Source: Streptococcus sp. SPS1
GTDB taxonomy: Bacteria; Bacillota; Bacilli; Lactobacillales; Streptococcaceae
Direction of reading: 5' to 3'
Length of the DNA stretch: 64,000 bases
Assembly: GCF_030439915.1 (NCBI RefSeq)
Contig: NZ_JAQFJG010000002.1
Coordinates: 1 to 64,000 of the forward strand
Translations under genes and position numbers: made by a program
Notes under the pieces: generated by a model
What the model saw: the letters and a program-made list of their open reading frames with translations, nothing else
The model's database searches: none
Told to the model about the DNA's origin: nothing
Shown here: positions 46,380-56,509 of the stretch, one piece after another
How the letters are laid out: each line of letters opens with the position of its first letter
Numbering within the stretch: position 1 is the stretch's first letter

Positions 46380-47630
46380 ATGGAGTTAGTGCATGGAATT
46401 TCAACACATTTTATCCAATCAAAGAAGTTTAAAACGAACAAAATCGCCGTGCGTTTTACCACTCCATTATCCCTCGATACGATTGCAGGTCGCATGTTGA
46501 GTGCGAGTATGCTAGAGACTGCTAATCAGATGTACCCCACTTCTCAAGATTTGAGAAGACATTTAGCCAGTCTATACGGTACAGATATGTCAACCAATTG
46601 TTTCAGAAGAGGGCAAAGTCACATTGTAGAATTGACATTTACCTATGTTCGTGATGAGTTTTTAAGTAGGAAAAATATGCTAACTTCTCAGGTTTTGGAA
46701 CTTGTAAAAGAAACTCTTTTTTCACCCGTAGTAGTTGATAATGGGTTTGATTCGGCCTTATTTGAAATTGAGAAAAAGCAATTGCTAGCAAGTTTAGCAG
46801 CTGATATGGATGATTCTTTTTATTTCGCACATAAAGAATTAGATAAATTATTTTTTCATGATGAACGTCTCCAATTGGAATATAGTGATTTACGAAATCG
46901 TATTTTAGCTGAAACTCCACAAAGTTCTTATTCTTGTTTCCAAGAATTTTTGGCCAATGATCGAATCGATTTCTTTTTCCTAGGTGATTTTAATGAGGTT
47001 GAAATTCAAAATGTATTAGAATCATTTGCCTTTAAAGGTCGAGAAGTGGATGTGAAGATTCAATATTGCCAACCTTATTCCAATATCTTGCAAGAAGGCA
47101 TGGTTAGGAAAAATGTGGGACAGTCTATTTTAGAGTTGGGATATCATTGCTCTGCTGAATATGGTGATGAGCAACATTTCCCCATGATTGTAATGAATGG
47201 TTTACTTGGTGGATTTGCTCACTCTAAACTATTTACAAATGTCCGTGAAAATGCTGGATTGGCTTATACTATTTCAAGTCAGCTTGATTTGTTTAGTGGA
47301 TTCTTGAGGATGTATGCTGGTATCAATCGAGAAAATCGTAACCAGGCTCGTAAAATGATGAATAATCAACTGATTGATTTAAAAAAAGGATATTTTACAG
47401 AGCTTGAGTTAGAGCAGACCAAGGAAATGATTCGTCGGTCTTTGTTACTTTCTCAAGATAATCAATCTTCATTGATTGAACGTGCTTATCAAAATGCCTT
47501 ACTTGGAAAATCTTCGGCAGACTTTAAAAGTTGGATTGCAAAACTCGAGCAAGTTGCCAAAGATGATATTTGTAGAGCAGCTAATAATGTGAAACTACAG
47601 GCGATTTACTTTATGGAAGGAATAGAATGA
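46380..47630 (+). CDS. yfmF: M16-like protein YfmF (inactive partner)
   Basis: The 416-aa protein has the M16 metallopeptidase fold pattern but lacks the zinc-binding HxxEH; the corresponding region reads MLETANQ. Such proteins pair with an active M16 partner, here the directly overlapping next gene. The pair has been associated with EF-P 5-aminopentanol modification in Bacillus; the role in streptococci is unclear. Confidence 0.88.
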   Translation: MELVHGISTHFIQSKKFKTNKIAVRFTTPLSLDTIAGRMLSASMLETANQMYPTSQDLRRHLASLYGTDMSTNCFRRGQSHIVELTFTYVRDEFLSRKNMLTSQVLELVKETLFSPVVVDNGFDSALFEIEKKQLLASLAADMDDSFYFAHKELDKLFFHDERLQLEYSDLRNRILAETPQSSYSCFQEFLANDRIDFFFLGDFNEVEIQNVLESFAFKGREVDVKIQYCQPYSNILQEGMVRKNVGQSILELGYHCSAEYGDEQHFPMIVMNGLLGGFAHSKLFTNVRENAGLAYTISSQLDLFSGFLRMYAGINRENRNQARKMMNNQLIDLKKGYFTELELEQTKEMIRRSLLLSQDNQSSLIERAYQNALLGKSSADFKSWIAKLEQVAKDDICRAANNVKLQAIYFMEGIE

Positions 47631-48910
47631 CAAAGGTTATTTTTGAAGAAAAATACTATCCAGCTGTAAAAGAAATGGTTTATCGAACTCGTTTGGCAAA
47701 CGGATTGACAGTAGCTCTTCTACCTAAAAAGGAATTTAAAGAGGTTTACGGGAGTGTCACTGTTCAGTTTGGTTCGGTAGATACGCTTGTCACAGAAGTT
47801 GACGGAGATGTAAAAGAATATCCTGCGGGAATTGCTCATTTTCTTGAACATAAATTATTTGAAAGAGAAGATTCTAGTGATTTGATGTCGGCTTTTACGA
47901 GTCTAGGTGCAGATAGTAATGCCTTTACAAGCTTTACAAGAACAAACTATCTTTTTTCAGCAACGGATCATTTTTTAGAAAATTTAGATTTGCTTGATGA
48001 ATTGGTAACATCAGCACACTTTACTGAAGCTTCCATTTTAAGAGAGCAGGATATTATCCAGCAAGAACGAGAAATGTATCAAGATGATCCAGATTCGTGT
48101 TTATTCTTTTCAACCTTAGCGAATTTATATCCTGGCACACCTTTAGCAACGGATATGGTTGGAAGCGAAGAGTCCATTTCCCAAATAAATCTAACTAATT
48201 TGCAAGAAAATTTTACAAGGTTTTACAAACCTGTAAATATGTCTCTGTTTTTAGTTGGTAATTTTGATGTGGAGCAAGTACAGGACTATTTTGAAAGAAA
48301 AGAACTGGAAGATTCAGATTTTCAGGAAGTAGCAAGAGAAAAGTTGCTTTTACAAGATGTAAAACCAACAGATAGTATGAGAATGGAAGTATCTTCTCCC
48401 AAACTAGCGATTGGAGTTAGAGGTAAGCGAGGAGTTTCTGAGGCGGATTGCTATCGACATCATATTTTATTAAAATTATTATTTGCAATGATGTTTGGTT
48501 GGACTTCGGATCGTTTTCAAAAGTTATATGAATCAGGTAAAATAGATGCTTCCCTATCTCTTGAAATTGAAGTAACAAGTCGTTTTCATTTTGTCATGTT
48601 GACAATGGATACAAAAGAGCCAGTTGCTTTATCTCATCAGTTTAGGAAGGCTATTCGTAATTTTACAAAGGATTTAGATATTACAGAGGAGCATTTAGAT
48701 ATTATCAAAAGAGAGATGTTTGGAGAATTTTTCAGTAGCATGAACTCTCTTGAATTTATTGCAACGCAATATGATGCTTTTGAACATGGTGAGACAATTT
48801 TTGATTTACCAAAGATTTTACAGGAAATTACTTTAGAGGATGTCCTTGATGCTGGACATCATTTAATAGATGAAGGGGATATAGTTGATTTTACAATATT
48901 CCCATCGTAG
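47627..48910 (+). CDS. yfmH: M16-family zinc metallopeptidase YfmH
   Basis: The 427-aa protein carries the inverted zinc motif HFLEH (in GIAHFLEHKLFE, residues ~78-82) and the downstream Glu in QQEREMYQDDP. It overlaps the yfmF stop by 4 nt. It is the catalytic subunit of the pair. Confidence 0.92.
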   Translation: MTKVIFEEKYYPAVKEMVYRTRLANGLTVALLPKKEFKEVYGSVTVQFGSVDTLVTEVDGDVKEYPAGIAHFLEHKLFEREDSSDLMSAFTSLGADSNAFTSFTRTNYLFSATDHFLENLDLLDELVTSAHFTEASILREQDIIQQEREMYQDDPDSCLFFSTLANLYPGTPLATDMVGSEESISQINLTNLQENFTRFYKPVNMSLFLVGNFDVEQVQDYFERKELEDSDFQEVAREKLLLQDVKPTDSMRMEVSSPKLAIGVRGKRGVSEADCYRHHILLKLLFAMMFGWTSDRFQKLYESGKIDASLSLEIEVTSRFHFVMLTMDTKEPVALSHQFRKAIRNFTKDLDITEEHLDIIKREMFGEFFSSMNSLEFIATQYDAFEHGETIFDLPKILQEITLEDVLDAGHHLIDEGDIVDFTIFPS

Positions 48911-48951
48911 TAACCTATCATAATAGACACTAGAAAGAAGGGATGACAAGT

Positions 48952-49794
48952 ATGAGAAAAAAAACAATTGGAGAGGTTTTACGATTAGCTAGAATCAATC
49001 AGGGATTGAGTTTAGATGAATTGCAGAAAAAGACAGAAATCCAGTTAGATATGTTGGAAGCAATGGAAGCAGACGATTTCGATCAACTTCCAAGTCCTTT
49101 TTACACGCGTTCTTTCTTGAGAAAATATGCATGGGCTGTTGAGTTAGATGACCAAATTGTCTTGGATGCTTATGATTCTGGGAGTATGATTACTTATGAG
49201 GAAGTAGATGTTGATGAAGACGAGTTGACAGGTCGTAGACGTTCAAGTAAGAAAAAGAAGAAAAAAACATCCTTTTTACCTTTATTTTATTTTATCCTTT
49301 TTGCCTTATCTATTTTAATTTTTGTGACCTATTATGTTTGGAACTATATTCAAACTCAACCAGAGGGGCCTTCTCTTTCTAATTACAGTGTGGTTCAATC
49401 AACAAGTTCAATAAGTTCAACTAGCTCTGTTCCCCACTCCTCAAGTAGTAGTTCATCTAGCAATTCTTCTAGTGTAGAATCAGCTATAAGTGTATCAGGT
49501 GAAGGAAATCATGTAGAAATCGCTTATAAGACAAGTAAGGAAACAGTTAAATTGCAATTGGCAGTTTCAGATGTTACAAGTTGGATCAGCGTTTCAGAAA
49601 GCGAACTTGAGGGCGGTGTAACCTTATCACCGGATAATAAAAGTGCAGAAGCAACAGTTGCAACAAAAAATCCTGTAACAATTACGTTAGGTGTTGTAAA
49701 AGGTGTTACTTTGACAGTAGATAATCAGACTGTTGATTTATCGAAGTTAACAGCGCAGACTGGACAAATCACTGTAACCTTTACTAAAAATTAA
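48952..49794 (+). CDS. rodZ: RodZ-like HTH membrane protein
   Basis: Start 48952 is preferred because AGAAGGG is ~9 bases upstream; the ATG at 48943 is too close to it. The 280-aa protein has an N-terminal XRE HTH (~7-70), a basic stretch, one membrane helix (~107-127), a Ser-rich extracellular linker (~138-170) and a C-terminal beta domain (DUF4115). RodZ links cytoskeleton or elongasome to the membrane and is required for cell elongation in pneumococci. Confidence 0.92.
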   Translation: MRKKTIGEVLRLARINQGLSLDELQKKTEIQLDMLEAMEADDFDQLPSPFYTRSFLRKYAWAVELDDQIVLDAYDSGSMITYEEVDVDEDELTGRRRSSKKKKKKTSFLPLFYFILFALSILIFVTYYVWNYIQTQPEGPSLSNYSVVQSTSSISSTSSVPHSSSSSSSSNSSSVESAISVSGEGNHVEIAYKTSKETVKLQLAVSDVTSWISVSESELEGGVTLSPDNKSAEATVATKNPVTITLGVVKGVTLTVDNQTVDLSKLTAQTGQITVTFTKN

Positions 49795-49804
49795 GGAAAA
49801 ACGA

Positions 49805-50350
49805 ATGAAAAAAGAACAAATTCCCAATCTCTTAACAATAGGTCGAATTCTCTTTATACCTATTTTTATCTTTATTTTAACGATAGGAAATTCGATAGAG
49901 AGTCATATAGTGGCAGCTATTATCTTTGCTATTGCCAGTATTACCGACTATTTAGATGGATATTTAGCTCGTAAATGGAATGTAGTCAGTAATTTCGGTA
50001 AATTTGCAGATCCTATGGCGGATAAACTACTAGTTATGTCGGCTTTTATTATGCTGATTGAGTTAGGTATGGCTCCGGCTTGGATTGTTGCAGTGATCAT
50101 CTGTCGTGAGTTAGCTGTGACAGGTTTAAGGCTTTTATTGGTTGAAACTGGTGGAACGGTTTTAGCAGCGGCAATGCCTGGAAAAATTAAAACTTTTAGT
50201 CAGATGTTTGCGATTATTTTCTTGCTATTACATTGGACTTTGCTTGGTCAAGTTCTACTTTATGTAGCCTTATTTTTCACTATCTACTCTGGCTATGATT
50301 ATTTCAAGGGTAGTGCCTATGTATTTAAAGGGACATTTGGTTCGAAATGA
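49805..50350 (+). CDS. pgsA: CDP-diacylglycerol-glycerol-3-phosphate 3-phosphatidyltransferase
   Basis: The 181-aa membrane enzyme has the CDP-alcohol phosphatidyltransferase signature DYLDGYLARKWNVVSNFGKF followed by ADPMADK (D-G-x2-A-R-x8-G-x3-D-x3-D; Asp at ~48-74) and 4-5 membrane helices. It makes phosphatidylglycerol phosphate. Its stop overlaps ecfA1 (ATGA). Confidence 0.97.
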   Translation: MKKEQIPNLLTIGRILFIPIFIFILTIGNSIESHIVAAIIFAIASITDYLDGYLARKWNVVSNFGKFADPMADKLLVMSAFIMLIELGMAPAWIVAVIICRELAVTGLRLLLVETGGTVLAAAMPGKIKTFSQMFAIIFLLLHWTLLGQVLLYVALFFTIYSGYDYFKGSAYVFKGTFGSK

Positions 50351-51174
50351 AATCAATAATTGATGTAAAAAATCTTTCTTTTCGTTATAAGGAAAGTCAA
50401 GAATACTATGATGTGAAGGATATTACGTTTCACGTGAAACGTGGAGAATGGCTTTCGATTGTAGGGCATAATGGTAGTGGTAAATCAACGACGGTTCGAT
50501 TAATTGATGGCTTACTGGAAGCAGAATCTGGAGAGATTGTAATTGATGGGCAACGTTTGACTGAGGAAAATGTTTGGAATATACGTCGTCAAATCGGTAT
50601 GGTTTTTCAAAATCCAGACAATCAATTTGTTGGAGCGACTGTTGAAGATGATGTTGCCTTTGGTTTGGAAAATCAGGGACTTTCTCGTCAAGAAATGAAA
50701 AAGAGAGTGGAGGAAGCTCTGGATTTGGTTGGCATGTTGGAGTTTAAAAAGAGAGAGCCAGCACGTCTATCAGGTGGTCAAAAGCAACGTGTGGCTATTG
50801 CAGGTGTTGTAGCCCTAAGACCAGCTATTTTAATCCTAGATGAGGCAACGAGTATGTTGGATCCTGAGGGGCGTAGAGAACTGATTGAGACAGTAAAAGG
50901 AATTCGGAAAGACTATGATATGACGGTCATTTCCATTACCCATGATTTGGAAGAAGTTGCCATGAGTGATCGTGTGTTGGTCATGAAAAAAGGGGAAATT
51001 GAATCAACCAGTAGCCCAAGAGAACTTTTCTCTCGAAATGATTCAGATCAAATTGGATTAGACGATCCTTTTGCCAATCAATTAAAACATTCTTTGAGCC
51101 AGAATGGCTATGATTTACCTGAAAATTATTTGACAGAAAGTGAGCTAGAGGATAAGCTATGGGAATTGCTCTAG
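50347..51174 (+). CDS. ecfA1: ECF transporter ATPase EcfA1
   Basis: The 275-aa ATPase has Walker [11 protein letters not shown] (~38-47), Q-loop, signature [14 protein letters not shown] and Walker [12 protein letters not shown]. With EcfA2 and EcfT it energises vitamin uptake shared by several S components encoded elsewhere. The start overlaps pgsA and the end overlaps ecfA2 by 16 nt. Confidence 0.97.
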   Translation: MKSIIDVKNLSFRYKESQEYYDVKDITFHVKRGEWLSIVGHNGSGKSTTVRLIDGLLEAESGEIVIDGQRLTEENVWNIRRQIGMVFQNPDNQFVGATVEDDVAFGLENQGLSRQEMKKRVEEALDLVGMLEFKKREPARLSGGQKQRVAIAGVVALRPAILILDEATSMLDPEGRRELIETVKGIRKDYDMTVISITHDLEEVAMSDRVLVMKKGEIESTSSPRELFSRNDSDQIGLDDPFANQLKHSLSQNGYDLPENYLTESELEDKLWELL

Positions 51175-51998
51175 AAAATGTGAATTTTATATATCAAGAA
51201 GGGACTCCCTTAGCTTCAACAGCTTTGTCAGATGTTTCTTTGACGATTGAAGATGGTTCTTATACGGCTTTAATTGGGCATACAGGTAGTGGCAAATCAA
51301 CTATTTTACAACTATTAAATGGTTTATTAGTTCCAAGTCAAGGGAGTGTGCGAGTTTTTGATACCTTAATTACCTCGACTTCTAAAAATAAAGATATTCG
51401 TCAAATTAGAAAACAGGTTGGCTTGGTATTTCAGTTTGCTGAAAATCAGATTTTTGAAGAAACGGTTTTGAAAGACGTTGCTTTTGGACCACAAAATTTT
51501 GGAGTTTCTGAAGAAGATGCGGAGAAGATTGCGCGTGAGAAACTGGCTCTGGTTGGAATTGATGAATCACTTTTTGATCGTAGTCCGTTTGAGCTGTCAG
51601 GTGGACAAATGAGACGTGTAGCCATTGCAGGTATACTTGCAATGGAGCCATCTATATTAGTCTTAGATGAGCCCACAGCTGGTCTAGATCCTCTAGGGAG
51701 AAAAGAGTTGATGACCCTGTTCAGAAAACTCCACCAGTCAGGGATGACCATCGTCTTGGTAACACATTTGATGGATGATGTTGCTGAATATGCAAATCAA
51801 GTCTATGTAATGGAAAAGGGACGTTTAGTAAAGGGGGGTAAACCAAGTGATGTCTTTCAAGACGTTGTTTTTATGGAAGAAGTTCAGTTGGGAGTACCTA
51901 AAATTACGGCCTTTTGTAAACGATTGGCGGATAGAGGCGTGTCATTTAAACGATTACCGATTAAGATAGAGGAGTTCAAGGAGTCGCTAAATGGATAG
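51159..51998 (+). CDS. ecfA2: ECF transporter ATPase EcfA2
   Basis: The 279-aa ATPase has Walker [11 protein letters not shown] (~38-47), signature [14 protein letters not shown] and Walker [12 protein letters not shown]. It forms a heterodimer with EcfA1. Overlaps both neighbours, so translation is coupled. Confidence 0.97.
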   Translation: MGIALENVNFIYQEGTPLASTALSDVSLTIEDGSYTALIGHTGSGKSTILQLLNGLLVPSQGSVRVFDTLITSTSKNKDIRQIRKQVGLVFQFAENQIFEETVLKDVAFGPQNFGVSEEDAEKIAREKLALVGIDESLFDRSPFELSGGQMRRVAIAGILAMEPSILVLDEPTAGLDPLGRKELMTLFRKLHQSGMTIVLVTHLMDDVAEYANQVYVMEKGRLVKGGKPSDVFQDVVFMEEVQLGVPKITAFCKRLADRGVSFKRLPIKIEEFKESLNG

Positions 51999-52788
51999 TA
52001 TGATTTTGGGGCGTTATATCCCAGGGGATTCGATTGTTCACCGATTGGATCCACGTAGCAAATTGCTTGCTATGATGCTACTGATTTTGATTGTGTTTTG
52101 GGCTAATAACCCCTTGACGAATCTGATTCTTTTTATAGCGACAGGGATATTTATTGCCTTGTCAGGAGTATCTCTTTCATTTTTTATTCAGGGCTTGAAG
52201 TCTATGTTTTTCTTGATTGCCTTCACAACTATTTTTCAACTGTTTTTCATTTCTAATGGGAATGTTTTATTTGAGTTTTCGTTTGTGAGAATCACGGATT
52301 ATGCTTTGCAACAAGCTGGAATTATTTTTTGTCGTTTTGTATTGATTATTTTCTTTTCAACTTTGTTAACCTTAACGACCATGCCCTTAAGTTTGGCATC
52401 AGCTGTCGAAGCTTTATTAGCACCTTTAAAGCGTGTGAAAGTTCCAGTTCATGAAATTGGGTTGATGCTGTCCATGAGTCTACGTTTTGTTCCGACCTTA
52501 ATGGACGATACGACGCGGATTATGAATGCACAGAAAGCGCGTGGAGTGGATTTTGGTGAAGGAAGCATCGTTCAAAAAGTAAAGGCTATGATTCCCATTT
52601 TGATTCCTCTTTTTGCGACAAGTTTAAAACGTGCGGATTCCTTGGCTATCGCCATGGAAGCGCGTGGTTATCAGGGTGGAAAAGGCAGAAGTCAATACCG
52701 ACAATTGGAATGGACTCGAAAGGATACGCTGACTATTCTTGTTATTATCGTACTTGGTTGTTGTTTATTTTTCTTAAAATCTTGGTAG
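51991..52788 (+). CDS. ecfT: ECF transporter transmembrane subunit EcfT
   Basis: The 265-aa membrane protein has 5-6 helices and two coupling motifs of the Ala-Arg-Gly type: AQKARGVDF (~179-187) and [10 protein letters not shown] (~224-233), which bind the ATPases. Overlaps ecfA2 by 8 nt. Confidence 0.97.
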   Translation: MDSMILGRYIPGDSIVHRLDPRSKLLAMMLLILIVFWANNPLTNLILFIATGIFIALSGVSLSFFIQGLKSMFFLIAFTTIFQLFFISNGNVLFEFSFVRITDYALQQAGIIFCRFVLIIFFSTLLTLTTMPLSLASAVEALLAPLKRVKVPVHEIGLMLSMSLRFVPTLMDDTTRIMNAQKARGVDFGEGSIVQKVKAMIPILIPLFATSLKRADSLAIAMEARGYQGGKGRSQYRQLEWTRKDTLTILVIIVLGCCLFFLKSW

Positions 52789-52843
52789 CTTTCAGGAATT
52801 GATAAAAAGTTACTGTAACAGTTTTTGATATAAAGGTAGGGAT

Positions 52844-53662
52844 ATGAACCGTTTTAAAAAATCAAAATATGTCATTATTGTTTTTGTCACTGTTCTGCTT
52901 GTGTCAGCTCTCTTAGCGACGACTTATTCAAGTACAATTGTGACAAAATTAGGAGATGGAATCTCATTGGTTGATAGGGTTGTACAAAAACCTTTTCAGT
53001 GGTTTGATTCTGTCAAATCAGATTTGGCTCATTTGACACGAACATATAATGAAAATGAAAGTTTGAAGAAACAGCTTTATCAATTAGAAGTTAAATCAAA
53101 TGAGGCGGAAAGTTTAAAGACGGAAAATGAGCAACTGCGCCAATTGCTTGATATGAAGTCCAAATTGCAAGCTACACAGACTTTGGCAGCAGATGTTATT
53201 ATGCGTTCTCCGGTATCTTGGAAACAGGAATTGACCTTAGATGTAGGTAAATCAAAAGGGGCTTCTGAGAACATGTTAGCTATTGCAAATGGTGGCTTGA
53301 TTGGGAGTGTTTCAAAAGTAGAGGAGAACTCTACTATAGTCAACCTTCTGACAAATACGGAAAATGCTGATAAGATTTCTGTTAAAATTCAACACGGCAC
53401 TACCACAATTTATGGAATTATTGTTGGCTACGACAAGGAAAATGAAGTTCTTAAAATTAGTCAATTAAATAGTAATAGCGATATTAGTACAGGCGATAAG
53501 GTGACAACGGGTGGATTAGGAAACTTTAACGTTGCGGATATTCCTGTAGGTGAAGTGGTTGCCACAACGCATAGTACAGACTATTTGACACGAGAAGTAA
53601 CTGTTAAATTGAGTGCTGATACTCATAATGTGGATGTGATAGAATTAGTGGGGAATTCATAA
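52844..53662 (+). CDS. mreC: Cell shape-determining protein MreC
   Basis: The 272-aa protein has an N-terminal membrane helix (~10-30), a coiled coil (~65-105; NESLKKQLYQLEVKSNEAES) and the MreC beta domains. It organises peripheral peptidoglycan synthesis at midcell. The upstream gap has the palindrome GTTAC-T-GTAAC (52809-52819), possibly promoter-related. Overlaps mreD by 1 base. Confidence 0.96.
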   Translation: MNRFKKSKYVIIVFVTVLLVSALLATTYSSTIVTKLGDGISLVDRVVQKPFQWFDSVKSDLAHLTRTYNENESLKKQLYQLEVKSNEAESLKTENEQLRQLLDMKSKLQATQTLAADVIMRSPVSWKQELTLDVGKSKGASENMLAIANGGLIGSVSKVEENSTIVNLLTNTENADKISVKIQHGTTTIYGIIVGYDKENEVLKISQLNSNSDISTGDKVTTGGLGNFNVADIPVGEVVATTHSTDYLTREVTVKLSADTHNVDVIELVGNS

Positions 53663-54156
53663 TGAGACAGTTGAAGCGGGTTGGAGTGTTTTTATTGCTC
53701 CCTTTCTTTGTTCTAATTGACGCCCATATTAGCCAGCTTCTGGGCTCATTTTTCCCCCATGTACATTTGGCTAGTCATTTTCTGTTTTTATTTCTCTTAT
53801 TTGAGACGATAGAAGTATCAGAGTATCTCTACCTAGTCTATTGTTTTGTGATAGGCTTGGTTTACGATGTTTACTTTTTCCATTTAATAGGGATTGCAAC
53901 TCTCTTATTTATCTTGTTGGGAGCCTTTCTTCATAAATTGAATAGTGTTATTTTGTTGAATCGTTGGACACGAATGCTAGCCATGATTGTCCTGACATTC
54001 CTGTTTGAAATGGGTAGTTATCTTTTGGCTTTTATGGTAGGGCTGACAGTGGATAACATGTCGATTTTTATAGTCTATAGCTTGGTACCGACGATGATTT
54101 TAAATTTTTTATGGATTACTGTTTTTCAATTTATTTTTGAAAAATATTATCTATAA
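53662..54156 (+). CDS. mreD: Rod shape-determining protein MreD
   Basis: The 164-aa protein is nearly all membrane helices (5-6), typical of MreD, and starts in TAATG with mreC. It is the membrane partner of MreC. Confidence 0.95.
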   Translation: MRQLKRVGVFLLLPFFVLIDAHISQLLGSFFPHVHLASHFLFLFLLFETIEVSEYLYLVYCFVIGLVYDVYFFHLIGIATLLFILLGAFLHKLNSVILLNRWTRMLAMIVLTFLFEMGSYLLAFMVGLTVDNMSIFIVYSLVPTMILNFLWITVFQFIFEKYYL

Positions 54157-54170
54157 GAAAGAAACAAAAA

Positions 54171-54214
54171 TGTAACAAAGGCGTAATATTCATTAGGCCT
54201 TTTTTTGGTATACT
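54171..54214 (+). promoter_or_regulatory. WalR (VicR) box, mreD terminator and pcsB promoter
   Basis: TGTAAC-AAAGG-CGTAAT (54171-54187) matches the WalR direct repeat TGTAAN-N5-TGTAAN with one mismatch. A -10 TATACT is at 54209-54214. The same stretch can form AAAGGC/GCCTTT followed by T residues (54177-54206), ending mreCD transcription. Confidence 0.82.
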
Positions 54215-54249
54215 AGTATTGTCTTTAAAAGAAGGAGTATCTACGTAAT

Positions 54250-55428
54250 ATGAAGAAAAAAATCTTAGCGTCACTTTTATTAAGTACAGTAATGGTTTCC
54301 CAGGCAGCAGTATTGACGACTGCTCATGCAGAAACGACTGATGACAAAATTGCTGCTCAAGATAATAAAATTAGTAACTTAACAGCACAACAAGAAGAAG
54401 CACAAAAACAAGTTGATCAAATTCAGGAGCAAGTATCTGCTATTCAAGCAGAGCAATCTAACTTGCAATCTGAAAATGATAGATTACAAGCAGAATCTAA
54501 GAAACTCGAGGGTGAGATTACAGAACTTTCTAAAAACATTGTTTCTCGTAACCAATCTTTGGAAAAACAAGCTCGTAGTGCTCAAACAAATGGAGCCGCA
54601 ACTAGCTACATCAATACAATCGTAAACTCAAAATCAATTACAGAAGCTATTTCACGTGTTGCTGCAATGAGTGAAATCGTATCTGCAAACAACAAAATGT
54701 TAGAACAACAAAAGGCAGATAAAAAAGCTATTTCTGAAAAACAAGTAGCAAATAATGATGCTATCAATACTGTAATTGCTAATCAACAAAAATTAGCTGA
54801 TGATGCTCAAGCATTGACTACGAAACAGGCAGAACTAAAAGCTGCTGAATTGAGTCTTGCTGCTGAGAAAGCGACAGCTGAAGGGGAAAAGGCAAGTCTA
54901 TTAGAGCAAAAAGCAGCAGCTGAGGCAGAGGCTCGTGCAGCTGCGGCAGCAGAAGCAGCTTATAAAGAAAAACAAGCTAGCCAACAACAATCAGTACTTG
55001 CTTCAGGGAATACAAACCTAACAGCACAGGTACAAGCAGTATCTGAATCTGCAGTAGCACCTGTTCAGGCTAAAGTACGTCCAACATATAACACAAATGC
55101 CTCAACTTATCCAATTGGAGAATGTACATGGGGAGTAAAAACATTGGCACCTTGGGCTGGAGACTACTGGGGTAATGGAGCACAGTGGGCCACAAGTGCA
55201 GCAGCAGCAGGTTTCCGTACAGGTTCAACCCCTCAAGTTGGGGCAATTGCATGTTGGAACGATGGTGGATATGGACACGTAGCGGTTGTTACAGCTGTTG
55301 AATCAACAACACGTATCCAAGTATCAGAATCAAATTATGCAGGTAATCGTACAATTGGAAATCACCGTGGATGGTTCAATCCAACAACGACTTCTGAAGG
55401 TTTTGTAACATATATTTATGCAGACTAA
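54250..55428 (+). CDS. pcsB: Peptidoglycan hydrolase PcsB
   Basis: The 392-aa secreted protein has a signal peptide cut near AHA-ET (~27), a long coiled coil (~30-255, Gln/Ala/Glu-rich) and a C-terminal CHAP domain with Cys in [11 protein letters not shown] (~292) and His in GYGHVAVV (~343). It splits septal wall together with FtsEX and is under WalRK control, in line with the upstream box. It is essential in pneumococci. Confidence 0.97.
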   Translation: MKKKILASLLLSTVMVSQAAVLTTAHAETTDDKIAAQDNKISNLTAQQEEAQKQVDQIQEQVSAIQAEQSNLQSENDRLQAESKKLEGEITELSKNIVSRNQSLEKQARSAQTNGAATSYINTIVNSKSITEAISRVAAMSEIVSANNKMLEQQKADKKAISEKQVANNDAINTVIANQQKLADDAQALTTKQAELKAAELSLAAEKATAEGEKASLLEQKAAAEAEARAAAAAEAAYKEKQASQQQSVLASGNTNLTAQVQAVSESAVAPVQAKVRPTYNTNASTYPIGECTWGVKTLAPWAGDYWGNGAQWATSAAAAGFRTGSTPQVGAIACWNDGGYGHVAVVTAVESTTRIQVSESNYAGNRTIGNHRGWFNPTTTSEGFVTYIYAD

Positions 55429-55432
55429 TTAC

Positions 55433-55461
55433 AGAGGGACTCGAATAGAGCCCTCTTTTTC
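55433..55461 (+). terminator. Terminator after pcsB
   Basis: AGAGGG-A-CTC-GAATA-GAG-CCCTCT (55433-55456) is followed by TTTTTC. Confidence 0.9.
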
Positions 55462-55506
55462 AGGTTTTACCGTGACAATCCCTATTAAAAATTATATCAA
55501 AATAGC

Positions 55507-55535
55507 TTGAAAATATTGGAAAAGTATGGTAAAAT
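55507..55535 (+). promoter_or_regulatory. rpsB-tsf promoter
   Basis: TTGAAA (55507-55512), 17-bp spacer and TAAAAT (55530-55535) precede the rpsB leader. Confidence 0.75.
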
Positions 55536-55540
55536 AAAAA

Positions 55541-55651
55541 TTGTCGTGTGAACGATAATACTCATTCTTGATGAATTGTGAAGCAGTTGCCCTTGGGTCG
55601 TTTTGCGAGTTGAAGTCAAGAAGAGGAAAAAAACAAAAAGGAGAAATACTC
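55541..55651 (+). promoter_or_regulatory. Structured rpsB leader (candidate S2 autoregulatory element)
   Basis: TTCTTGA (55565-55571) pairs with TCAAGAA (55616-55622), enclosing further pairing around GCAGTTGCCC. Ribosomal S2 represses its own mRNA through leader structures in several bacteria; identity here is inferred from position and fold. Confidence 0.55.
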
Positions 55652-56431
55652 ATGGCAGTAATTTCAATGAAACAACTTCTTGAGGCTGGTGTACACTTTG
55701 GTCACCAAACTCGTCGCTGGAACCCTAAGATGGCTAAATACATCTTTACAGAGCGTAACGGAATCCACGTTATCGACTTGCAACAAACTGTAAAATACGC
55801 TGACCAAGCATACGACTTCATGCGTGATGCGGCAGCTAACGATGCAGTTGTATTGTTCGTTGGTACTAAGAAACAAGCAGCTGATGCAGTTGCTGAAGAA
55901 GCAGTACGTTCAGGTCAATACTTCATCAACCACCGTTGGTTGGGTGGAACTCTTACAAACTGGGGAACAATCCAAAAGCGTATCGCTCGTTTGAAAGAAA
56001 TCAAACGTATGGAAGAAGATGGAACTTTTGAAGTTCTTCCTAAGAAAGAAGTTGCACTTCTTAACAAACAACGTGCACGTCTTGAAAAATTCTTGGGTGG
56101 TATCGAAGATATGCCTCGTATCCCAGATGTGATGTACGTAGTTGACCCACATAAAGAGCAAATCGCTGTTAAAGAAGCTAAAAAATTGGGAATCCCAGTT
56201 GTAGCGATGGTTGACACAAACACTGATCCAGATGATATCGATGTAATCATCCCAGCTAACGATGACGCTATCCGCGCTGTTAAATTGATTACAGCTAAAT
56301 TGGCTGACGCTATCATCGAAGGACGTCAAGGTGAAGATGCAGCAGCGGTTGAAGCAGAATTTGCAGCTTCAGAAACTCAAGCAGATTCAATTGAAGAAAT
56401 CGTTGAAGTTGTAGAAGGCGACAACGCTTAA
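55652..56431 (+). CDS. rpsB: Ribosomal protein S2
   Basis: The start at 55652 (AAAAAGGAGAAATACTC upstream) gives 259 aa, beginning [19 protein letters not shown], the S2 signature. A coding frame can be opened to 55568 but covers the leader structure. It uses highly preferred codons and is followed by tsf as in most bacteria. Confidence 0.99.
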   Translation: MAVISMKQLLEAGVHFGHQTRRWNPKMAKYIFTERNGIHVIDLQQTVKYADQAYDFMRDAAANDAVVLFVGTKKQAADAVAEEAVRSGQYFINHRWLGGTLTNWGTIQKRIARLKEIKRMEEDGTFEVLPKKEVALLNKQRARLEKFLGGIEDMPRIPDVMYVVDPHKEQIAVKEAKKLGIPVVAMVDTNTDPDDIDVIIPANDDAIRAVKLITAKLADAIIEGRQGEDAAAVEAEFAASETQADSIEEIVEVVEGDNA

Positions 56432-56452
56432 TTTATATAAATAGTAATTACC

Positions 56453-56490
56453 TAGGAGGGCGGGGCTTAGCCCGGCTCTCCTATTTTTAA
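56453..56490 (+). terminator. Hairpin/attenuator between rpsB and tsf
   Basis: TAGGAGGGC and the matching GCTCTCCTA (56453-56461/56475-56483), with inner GGGC/GCCC, form a GC-rich stem followed by TTTTTAAA. It probably reduces read-through to tsf. Confidence 0.82.
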
Positions 56491-56509
56491 AAAATATAGG
56501 AGAATCAAA

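Noticed and set aside
55568-55651. 28-residue extension of ribosomal protein S2
   Set aside because: It translates the structured leader; the conserved S2 N-terminus and a strong ribosome site mark 55652.
55910-56329. 139- and 133-codon minus-strand frames opposite rpsB
   Set aside because: Shadows caused by the strong codon bias of a ribosomal gene.
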